DNA of 19,575 nt, taken from positions 1 to 19,575 of the forward strand of contig JACQRQ010000091.1 in assembly GCA_016206405.1 (NCBI GenBank), written 5' to 3'. Shown piece after piece: positions 1 through 5,619 of the stretch. Positions within the stretch are counted from its first letter, which is position 1. Every line of letters starts with the position of its first letter. This DNA comes from Elusimicrobiota bacterium. GTDB taxonomy: Bacteria > Elusimicrobiota > Elusimicrobia > O2-12-FULL-59-9. The translations under genes were made by a program, and so were the position numbers. The notes beneath the pieces are model-generated. The model worked only from the letters and a program-made list of their open reading frames with translations. It made no database searches and had not been told where the DNA came from.

Positions 1-656
1 AAGTGAAGCGCGGCGAGAAGGCAAAGCGCGCCTGCGAGGAAGGCCAGGTGGTTTCTGGCCCAGGGCGTGGTCCTCAGCCCGCCGGCGGTCAAAAGAAGTT
101 TGCCCTCCAAGACATAAACGACGACGGCGGCCAAGCTCGCCGCGAGAAAAACCGCCTGCAGGAAACCGACCACGAACCGGTAAAAGGGGAGCGAGAATAC
201 GTAAAAGCCGATGTCCTTGTTGAAGATCGGGTCCCGCGTTCCAAAAGGCGTCGCCGCGCGGAACTTGAGCAACGTGTCCCAATGCGAGGCGGCCCAGGAG
301 CCGATGAGAAAAGCCGCGACCACGCTGCCCAGGAGCAGCACGGCGGGCGCCGCTTGCCGCAGCGCCTCAAGATGGGGGATTTCGGCCTCTTCCTCGTCGT
401 TAAAGATCAGGGCGCCGCGCTGGGCCCATCTCCGGGCCAAAAGCAGGCTGGCAAATATCACCGCCCAGGCGGCCGCGCCGCTTGAAATTCCCAGACCCCA
501 TTGGGAGAGGAAGGTGACGCTGAATACGGATTCAAGGCCGATTTCCTTAAACCATAGGTAGTCGGCCGCCAGCCCCACGATCTTCCCGAAAAACACCAAC
601 CCAAAAAATAAGGCGATATAAAGAGCGAATCCCAGTTTTTGGAATGAAGTGGGCAT
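1..656 (-). CDS. UPF0182 family membrane protein, N-terminal part (runs off the window)
   Basis: This is an open frame of 218 codons without a stop, from the ATG at 654-656 to the window edge. It translates to a hydrophobic protein with likely membrane helices near residues 8-30, 48-75, 103-121, 160-184 and 203-218. The stretch DPIFNKDIGFYVFSLPFYR (residues 142-160), preceded by a W-x-x-LLKF segment, is the signature of the UPF0182 (COG1615) integral membrane family, whose members are usually around 900 residues with a large extracytoplasmic part. The start is supported by GGAGGA six bases upstream on the minus strand. The function of the family is unknown. The gene points away from the defence island and looks like chromosomal backbone. 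Family assignment is from recognised sequence pattern; the rest of the gene is not visible. Confidence 0.88.
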   Translation of the reverse strand, partial: MPTSFQKLGFALYIALFFGLVFFGKIVGLAADYLWFKEIGLESVFSVTFLSQWGLGISSGAAAWAVIFASLLLARRWAQRGALIFNDEEEAEIPHLEALRQAAPAVLLLGSVVAAFLIGSWAASHWDTLLKFRAATPFGTRDPIFNKDIGFYVFSLPFYRFVVGFLQAVFLAASLAAVVVYVLEGKLLLTAGGLRTTPWARNHLAFLAGALCLLAALH

Positions 657-734
657 ATAAATCCTCCAAGCCGCTTGCCGGACCCGGGAAGAGAGCGACC
701 TGCTCCCCGTTGGGCCTCCTTGAGGGTAATAAAT

Positions 735-915
735 TTATCCCCGCCCGGCAAATAAGGCGAATTCCCGATGATTGTGCTTGGGGTCGCGGAGGGCGGCGAG
801 CAGGTCCTCGTAGCCGCCGATCCCGCCACAGTCCTCCGGTGGACAGGCCCGCGCGCCGGTTAGGCGTATCAACTCCTTGATGTCCTGGGAGGCAGTATGG
901 ATGTCGGGAGCCGCG
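735..915 (-). pseudogene. Chimeric remnant: AlbA_2-gene fragment joined to pRiA4b ORF-3 C-terminal fragment
   Basis: Read on the minus strand, bases 915-864 encode a peptide (…DIHTASQDIKELIR…) nearly identical to residues around 450 of the AlbA_2 protein encoded at 3575-5221. Over 864-915 the DNA matches 3842-3893 with 35 consecutive identical bases and 2 mismatches overall. The same frame then continues into ACPPEDCGGIGGYEDLLAAL, the typical C-terminal motif of the pRiA4b ORF-3 family (PF07929), and stops with TAA at 735-737. An in-frame TAG lies just upstream of the AlbA_2 part and there is no start codon, so this is debris and not a gene. The order of fragments fits deletion between neighbouring copies of a pRiA4b/AlbA_2 pair. 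Confidence 0.75.
781..839. repeat. 59-bp exact direct repeat, copy 1
   Basis: Bases 781-839 are identical to 3032-3090 in the same orientation. Both copies code on the minus strand for the C-terminal PPEDCGG region of a pRiA4b ORF-3-like protein. Similarity becomes imperfect beyond both ends. The pair flanks the XRE-M78/PIN module. Confidence 0.95.
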
Positions 916-947
916 CCCGCAGCCTATCATCCCGCAAGAGATTTAAG

Positions 948-990
948 AATGTAACATAGTGGTCATATATTGACAATAGAGTTACATTGT
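948..990. promoter_or_regulatory. Candidate operators of the XRE-M78/PIN promoter
   Basis: AATGTAAC at 948-955 and GTTACATT at 981-988 form an 8-base inverted repeat with centres 33 bp apart, about three helical turns. The first arm lies within the short palindrome ATGTAACAT (949-957). A second inverted repeat, ACAAT-N8-ATTGT, spans 973-990, exactly between the -35 and -10 boxes. The placement suggests autorepression by the XRE-type protein encoded just downstream; this is inference from position and symmetry. Confidence 0.5.
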
Positions 991-998
991 GCTATAAT
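970..998 (+). promoter_or_regulatory. Consensus sigma-70 promoter of the XRE-M78/PIN operon
   Basis: TTGACA at 970-975 and TATAAT at 993-998 are both perfect consensus hexamers separated by exactly 17 bp. The expected transcription start is near 1005. The local sequence is AT-rich within an otherwise GC-rich window. Such a strong promoter normally needs repression, which fits the inverted repeats placed over it. Confidence 0.85.
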
Positions 999-1007
999 TA
1001 AATAACA

Positions 1008-1013
1008 AAGGAG
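1008..1013 (+). promoter_or_regulatory. Ribosome binding site that decides the XRE-M78 start
   Basis: AAGGAG at 1008-1013 directly abuts the ATG at 1014, which is too close to use. It lies 9 bases before the in-frame ATG at 1023, which is therefore the preferred start. Confidence 0.65.
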
Positions 1014-1022
1014 ATGGCACCT

Positions 1023-2276
1023 ATGGCGCTTGATTCTAAAGAGTTGGGCCGGCGATTACAACAGATTCGTGAGGCCAAACAACTGACTCAGATGGCGGCG
1101 GCGAAGTCCCTTGGCGTCTCGCGGGCGTTTATTGCGCAGATCGAATCTGGAAGCCGTCCCATCAACACGATGCATCTGGAGAAGCTGGCGAAGCTATATG
1201 GTCGGGAAGTTGGGGAGTTTTTCTTGACCGCCGCATCCAAAACCCGCGAGGCGACCGCCGTTTTCTTTCGCATTACGGACGAGCTAAAGCAGAAGATCAA
1301 CAGGAAGACGCTGGAGCCCAGCATCAGGCTTCTGCGGGAATACACGAATCTGGAGAAGCTCCTTGGCCTGGACGCCAAGTTGAAACGCCCGAACAAGTAC
1401 GAGGTGGCCGAACCCGCGAACACCTGGGAGGCCATTGAGATGGGCCAGCAGATCGCAGAGGAGGAGCGCCGGCGCCTACAACTCGGGACCCGCCCTATTA
1501 AGGGTATGGCAGAGCTTCTCGAAATCCAGGGAGTGCGCGTTCTTGGCGTCGCCATGGATGAGGACATCTCCGGCGTTTTCATGGGTGACGAACAGATCGG
1601 GCTCTCGATCCTGCTCAACACAAACCATCACCAGTTTAGAACAGCGTTTACGCTGGCCCACGAATATTGTCACGTATTATCCGACCGCGCGCGGGCTACC
1701 GTCGTCAGCAGCGTGAAGACCGGAAAGGACCTCATCGAGGTCCGCGCGAACTCCTTCGCGGCCGCGTTTCTCCTCCCCAAGACAGGCGTCGAAGAGTTTT
1801 TCCAGAGCCTTGGGAAGACCGGCTCCACCAGGTCTTACCTGGCGTCGACCGGAGCCGCCGAGCCGTCAGCCGGCGAGCAGCGAAGGCCGGCCTGGGCCAC
1901 TCAGATACAACTCTACGACGTCGTTCACCTCCGACATCACTACGGCGTAAGCTGGGACGCCGCCGTCTATCGGCTTCAGAATCTCGGGCTTATCAGCAAA
2001 GACGAAAGCGAGGACCTCCTGAGCAAAAGGGAAGAAGCGCAGGCGCTAAGCCGGGCTATCAAGCTCGAGATAAAGCCTTCTTCCGGAGAGAAAAAATTTC
2101 AGAACCGGGACTTCGCTGCCCGCTTCTTTTCTTTGGGGGTCGACGCCTACCGGCAGGAGATCATTTCTTTGAAGAAACTTGAGGAACTTCTGGGGCTTAT
2201 CGGGATTGCAGCCGGCCAGCTCACGCAGATTCTCAGGAACGCGGGAATATCCGAGAAGGCGGCCGCTAGCCGGTGA
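1023..2276 (+). CDS. XRE-type HTH / ImmA-IrrE (M78) metallopeptidase-domain protein, probable antitoxin/regulator
   Basis: The protein is 417 residues from the preferred ATG at 1023 (an upstream ATG at 1014 would add three residues). Residues about 5-65 form an XRE helix-turn-helix (LGRRLQQIREAKQLTQMAAA… followed by ISQIES-like AFIAQIESG). After a linker, the central part carries the M78/ImmA-IrrE zinc-peptidase signature: TLAHEYCHVL (HExxH, residues about 213-217) followed by a downstream E-x-x-AN-x-FA-x-x-FLLP segment. A C-terminal helical extension of about 130 residues follows. Proteins of this architecture act as transcriptional regulators or antitoxins encoded beside toxins; ImmA itself is an anti-repressor protease. 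The following PIN gene begins 6 bp after the stop, so the two form an operon. The protein probably represses its own consensus promoter. Substrate and protease activity cannot be read from sequence. Confidence 0.88.
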   Translation: MALDSKELGRRLQQIREAKQLTQMAAAKSLGVSRAFIAQIESGSRPINTMHLEKLAKLYGREVGEFFLTAASKTREATAVFFRITDELKQKINRKTLEPSIRLLREYTNLEKLLGLDAKLKRPNKYEVAEPANTWEAIEMGQQIAEEERRRLQLGTRPIKGMAELLEIQGVRVLGVAMDEDISGVFMGDEQIGLSILLNTNHHQFRTAFTLAHEYCHVLSDRARATVVSSVKTGKDLIEVRANSFAAAFLLPKTGVEEFFQSLGKTGSTRSYLASTGAAEPSAGEQRRPAWATQIQLYDVVHLRHHYGVSWDAAVYRLQNLGLISKDESEDLLSKREEAQALSRAIKLEIKPSSGEKKFQNRDFAARFFSLGVDAYRQEIISLKKLEELLGLIGIAAGQLTQILRNAGISEKAAASR

Positions 2277-2282
2277 CTCCAA

Positions 2283-2747
2283 ATGACGGCACAGCCACAG
2301 AGGCGGCCCGTCGCGCTCGACGCGACGGTGATCATCAACCTGATCGACATGGGGCAGATCGGCATCTTGCCGAAGCTTCGGGAGTTTGAGTTTTGGGTGC
2401 CGAACCACGTGAAGAGCGAGGTTCACCGCAGAAACCATCGGCTTCAGCTCAGAACGGCGCTGCGGGCCCGGTGGATCACGGAGCTGGAGATCGTCGACCT
2501 GGCGGAGATCGAACTCTATGCCGAGTACCGCTCACGGTTCGGCCAGGGCGAATCAGCCTGCATGGCGGTCGCCCGAACCCGAGGCTGGAGCGTGGCCTCG
2601 GATGACCGGGCCGTCAAGCGCGACGCGACGCGCACCTTGGGCGCAGAGCGACTATTGGACACAAAAGGTCTCTTGGAGGCGGCGGTGAGAGCCGGGATCT
2701 TGGACCAAGAGGACTTTGAGAAAATTTGCAACAGCTTTGGGCTATGA
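2283..2747 (+). CDS. PIN-domain protein, probable toxin ribonuclease
   Basis: This 154-residue protein has the acidic residues expected of a PIN nuclease in order: D13 in the opening strand (VALDATVIINL), E46 (VKSEV), E90 in FGQGESACMAVA, and D107/D108 in the ASDDRAVKRDA strand. PIN toxins usually cut RNA, often tRNA or mRNA, using a metal ion held by these residues. It begins 6 bp after the XRE-M78 stop with no convincing Shine-Dalgarno of its own, so translational coupling is likely. The pair resembles XRE-M78/PIN toxin-antitoxin modules, in which the first gene would be the antitoxin. The family is clear from pattern; toxicity is inferred. Confidence 0.82.
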   Translation: MTAQPQRRPVALDATVIINLIDMGQIGILPKLREFEFWVPNHVKSEVHRRNHRLQLRTALRARWITELEIVDLAEIELYAEYRSRFGQGESACMAVARTRGWSVASDDRAVKRDATRTLGAERLLDTKGLLEAAVRAGILDQEDFEKICNSFGL

Positions 2748-2934
2748 CACGCGGCGCCGGGAGCAAGTTTTCGTAACGCCCAGCAGGATGAGACGCCTCT
2801 ACGAACTCGCCCGGACACAAGGCGGCCTCGATCCGGCGCTGGACAGCGTGGCTACGCTCCTGGCGAACTTGTAAGCGTTCCTTGAAAGTTGCCGCCTCTG
2901 GGAGCGCGACGTCATTCCAGGGCGCCCTTCCCGA
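2748..2934. other. Stretch without a recognisable gene after the PIN gene
   Basis: The only coding-like signal is a plus-strand frame that overlaps the PIN stop and ends with TAA at 2872-2874. It has an internal ATG at 2788 that would give a 28-residue peptide (MRRLYELARTQGGLD…). There is no ribosome binding site of note and I recognise no family. It may be the decayed end of a third operon gene or chance. No terminator with a T-run was seen between the PIN gene and the convergent remnants. Confidence 0.4.
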
Positions 2935-3434
2935 CTATGTCCGAAGGTCCATGGGCCAGCTCATAGAATCCGAGCCATGGTCCTTGCGAAAAATTCTCTT
3001 CAGGATATTTCTCTTTGAAAAAATGGTAGCAGGGTCGCGGAGGGCGGCGAGCAGGTCCTCGTAGCCGCCGATCCCGCCACAGTCCTCCGGCGGGCAGGCT
3101 CCCGAGCCGGCCAGGCACTCGAGCCCCTTGAACCCGGCCGCCGCCGGCGCGTGCGCTGATCCCCAGTTCAGCGGCCAGCCGGTCAATCGTAATATTGGGG
3201 CTTTCCTTGGCAAGCTGCAGGATTTTCTGGGAACTTTTCTGGGTACCTTCCTGGGAACCCCGGCGGCCTTTCGGACCTTTGGCTGGGGAGGTCTCCTTGG
3301 CCGGCCGGCAAAAGACCGCCTTGAAGAACCCGTTCGTCTCGAACTTCGGTTCCTTCAATTGGGCCGCAGCCATGGCCGCCTTCATGGCCTGGATGCCCAT
3401 CGTCCATCGTTCGGCCGCCGGCAGCAGTTTTTAA
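2935..3434 (-). pseudogene. Remnant of a second AlbA_2-type gene (C-terminal part) joined to a pRiA4b ORF-3 remnant
   Basis: On the minus strand, bases about 3411-3155 encode a C-terminal segment typical of AlbA_2/RecG-like ATP-binding proteins: MKAAMAAAQLKEPKFETNGF, then a basic GSQEGTQKSSQK linker, then a winged-helix start (NITIDRLAAELGIS). The frame has a TAA at 3432-3434 and no domain upstream. Near 3150 the similarity switches, in another frame, to GFKGLECLAG…ACPPEDCGGIGGYEDL of the pRiA4b ORF-3 family (PF07929), ending at TAG 2935-2937 with an atypical tail. Its KSSQK linker and winged-helix sequence differ from those of the intact gene at 3575-5221, so this is a diverged paralogue and not a simple duplication. 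Confidence 0.7.
3032..3090. repeat. 59-bp exact direct repeat, copy 2
   Basis: Identical to 781-839 and in the same orientation. It lies inside the pRiA4b ORF-3 remnant. With copy 1 it brackets about 2.2 kb holding the XRE-M78/PIN module. Confidence 0.95.
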
Positions 3435-3530
3435 GCAATTCCAAACAACGGACAAGTCCAGATGGGCAGGTGAACTATGCCAGTGATTATAAGCATATTT
3501 TGTCCTGATGAGCCCTTCCGTCAGGCGGTT

Positions 3531-3575
3531 ATGCGACACCCTCATTTGCGACAAAAGTATGCGAGGCTGTCGCAT
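3531..3575. repeat. Cluster of TGCGACA motifs with an 8-bp inverted repeat
   Basis: TGCGACA occurs at 3532-3538 and 3547-3553 as direct copies 15 bp apart, and in inverted form (TGTCGCA) at 3568-3574. ATGCGACA (3531-3538) and TGTCGCAT (3568-3575) are perfect inverted arms. The cluster abuts the stop codon of the AlbA_2 gene. It could be an operator left from a lost neighbour or a weak hairpin; there is no T-run to make it a clear terminator. The rest of 3435-3530 shows only an isolated minus-strand TATAAT and no gene. Confidence 0.55.
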
Positions 3576-5221
3576 TACTCGGCCTTGGGCCCCGCCACGT
3601 AATACCGCCCTCGCCGGTTCCCCTTGGCCGCAAGCCAGCCCGACTCCAGCAGGCCCTTAGCTCGCCGCAAGGCAGCTTGCCGGTCGACTCCCCAGATGCG
3701 GCGGAGATCGCCGTTGACGAGGCGTCCTTTCTGCTCCAAGACCGCGGTCAGGCGCTTGAAATCTTCGGGGGGCGTTCCCAACTCTTCCTGGCCCAGCCGA
3801 TACACCCGGCCTCCCTTCTTCTCAAGGCGGATCAAGTCCTTGCGTATCAACTCCTTGATGTCCTGGGAGGCAGTATAGATGTCGAGAGCCGCGAGCTTTT
3901 GGTATTGGGCGCTCGTGAACCGGCCCTCCTGCTGTCGAGCCATGGCAAGAAGACGCATCTGGTTCTGGCTCAGCTTCTTATCCTTGAATCTGGCCAGCCA
4001 GGCCCGTGTCGCATCATCCCAGACCATGGCGTTTCGCAGCGAGACCGTGATGAAGCCGCGCGGTTCCTCAGCAAACTCGGGCTTGTGCAGGCCGTTGCCT
4101 TCCATAACCTCGAACATCCTGGGCACGCCCTCCCCCACTTCCCGCATCAGGCCCACGATGACCATGACGCGGACGATCAGCGGATTGCGCGAGGCGTGGC
4201 CGCCTGCTCCCTTGCGCAGGATGTCCAGGGTGATCGGCGGGACCAGGCTTCCCGGAGAGACCACCTCCAGACGGTCATCGTAGTGGTGGATTTCGACCGG
4301 GGTGCCGCGCAGGCCGTAGTCCCGGTGCGCGATGGCGTTCACTACGCCTTCCTGCCATGCGAACTGCGGGTATTCCGCGTTCTCCGCGAAGAAAAGGTCG
4401 TGGAGCACCTGCCGCTGGCCGATGTGGGGCTTGATCTTCTCAACGACCTTCTCAGAGAGCTCGGCCAACGGCGCCGATATCCGCTCCCGCTGGACGATGT
4501 TGATCTTCGCGCCATGCTCGCGCTGGGTGCCGCGGAAGCGGATGTACTCCACATAGGCTTTCTCGTGCCAGCGTTCGGGGTCCTTGGCGAAGAGCAACAG
4601 GGCCGCGAAGCTCAACCGAACGTCGCCGTTCTGAGGCTCCGCCAAGCGCAGCTCGATCAGAGCCTGTTTAGCATCAATGCCGGGGCGGAATTTTTCGGCG
4701 ACCCGCTGGACGAGGTCCTCACGCAGATCGGCCATACCCGCACTGGGGACGAAAGCGTGCTCGGTCAGGCTTTGCTTCTTAAGGGCTTTGGCATGGGCGA
4801 TCCGGTCGGCGTCCATGGGCAAATTCTTGTCGTGGTCGCGGTAAAGGTACTTGCCGGCGGTCGTGCGATGGGTGACGAGGGATGGGCCGGTCTCGAAAAG
4901 GAAAACCTTTTTGCCGTTGCAGAGGAAGCTCTCCACTTTTGCCGAAAGCGGAGGATCGATCCGAGTTGCTGGGATCTCCAGAAGCTTGGCCAGCTGCTTG
5001 TCGTTGAAAGGAAGGCCGGAAGGCGTACCGTCATCGTCGAGTCCCACGACGAGCTCCCCGCCGTCCGCGTTGGCAAAGGCGACGAGGGTCTCGGCAACCC
5101 CGGCCGCGACTTTCTTCAGTGGGAGGGGCTTGGGCGTCCTGCCGCGCCTATTGAAGCAGGACTTGCGCTCTAGGAATTGTCCCTCCGGGCTGCTCTGATA
5201 TCGTTCTGGTAATGCGTCCAT
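3575..5221 (-). CDS. AlbA_2 (Schlafen-like) DNA-binding / RecG-like ATP-binding protein
   Basis: This is a 548-residue protein. Residues about 12-145 form an AlbA_2 domain (E18-x-K near the start, then LVAFANADGGELVVGLDDDG at 46-65). Residues about 285-395 form an HATPase_c_4 region with the N-box NAIAHRDY (295-302), DDRLEVVSPG and GEGVPRMFEVM. The C-terminal 150 residues contain two winged-helix-like segments (SQNQMRLLAMARQ… and RLVNGDLRRIWGVDRQAALRR). Such proteins are often annotated as transcriptional regulators or as RecG-like; they recur in defence neighbourhoods. The start at 5221 is preceded by AAAGGA about nine bases upstream. It is the last gene of the minus-strand operon, four bases after the broken pRiA4b ORF-3 gene. 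Whether it regulates the operon or acts in defence is not shown. Confidence 0.87.
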   Translation of the reverse strand: MDALPERYQSSPEGQFLERKSCFNRRGRTPKPLPLKKVAAGVAETLVAFANADGGELVVGLDDDGTPSGLPFNDKQLAKLLEIPATRIDPPLSAKVESFLCNGKKVFLFETGPSLVTHRTTAGKYLYRDHDKNLPMDADRIAHAKALKKQSLTEHAFVPSAGMADLREDLVQRVAEKFRPGIDAKQALIELRLAEPQNGDVRLSFAALLLFAKDPERWHEKAYVEYIRFRGTQREHGAKINIVQRERISAPLAELSEKVVEKIKPHIGQRQVLHDLFFAENAEYPQFAWQEGVVNAIAHRDYGLRGTPVEIHHYDDRLEVVSPGSLVPPITLDILRKGAGGHASRNPLIVRVMVIVGLMREVGEGVPRMFEVMEGNGLHKPEFAEEPRGFITVSLRNAMVWDDATRAWLARFKDKKLSQNQMRLLAMARQQEGRFTSAQYQKLAALDIYTASQDIKELIRKDLIRLEKKGGRVYRLGQEELGTPPEDFKRLTAVLEQKGRLVNGDLRRIWGVDRQAALRRAKGLLESGWLAAKGNRRGRYYVAGPKAE

Positions 5222-5224
5222 CGA

Positions 5225-5608
5225 TTATGTCCTTTTTCTTCCAGGGGCCTTGTTGGCCCCGGCCAGGCATTCGGGCCCCTTGAACCCGGCTTCGGGCGCG
5301 ATATCCCGGAGAATGACCTTGCGCTCGTCCGGCACGTCATCCCAATCCGGCATTCGCGGGGCGTAGCGGGTCTTTCCCACATGGAACATATGCAGATGGC
5401 TGTTGCTCCAGGCCATGACTTATTGGATGACCCAATGAAGTCTCGCCAAGCTCACGTCGCCCGACATGAGAACCCGCCGCCAGACCGGGGGCCTTAGGCC
5501 CATCAGCGTGATCTTGAGCCGGTAGACCGAGGCCTTGGCCCGGTCCAAATCCTTTTTGACCGCGTTGGGCACCCAGCCCCTATTCAGAAACTGCCCCACG
5601 CTTTTCAT
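5225..5608 (-). pseudogene. pRiA4b ORF-3-like gene, interrupted by an in-frame TAA and truncated
   Basis: From ATG 5606-5608 the frame encodes YRLKITLMGLRPPVWRRVL, then LARLHWVIQ, the hallmark N-terminal half of the pRiA4b ORF-3 family (PF07929). It hits TAA at 5420-5422 where the family normally continues Q-x-x-M-x-W-SNSHLH. The same frame continues after the stop as VMAWSNSHLHMF…VGKTRY and reaches GFKGPECLAG before a short unrelated tail and TAA at 5225-5227. Thus there is one nonsense codon, and the PPEDCGG C-terminus is missing. A split product restarting at ATG 5414-5416 is possible but would be truncated. The gene starts 11 bases after the res stop and ends 3 bases before the AlbA_2 start, so it sits inside the operon. 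The family's molecular function is not established. Confidence 0.82.
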
Positions 5609-5619
5609 GCCTGCGTTCC

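Noticed and set aside
3..485. Plus-strand open frame at the left edge
   Set aside because: The minus strand here encodes a clear UPF0182 membrane protein; the plus-strand product is highly charged and featureless.
2788..2874. 28-codon plus-strand reading frame as a third gene of the toxin-antitoxin-like operon
   Set aside because: It is very short, without a recognised family or a convincing ribosome binding site; kept only as a note in the intergenic entry.
3677..5173. Long plus-strand open frame of 498 codons
   Set aside because: It is antisense to the AlbA_2 gene, whose motifs are clear. The antisense product has no recognisable domain and its length follows from GC-rich codon use.
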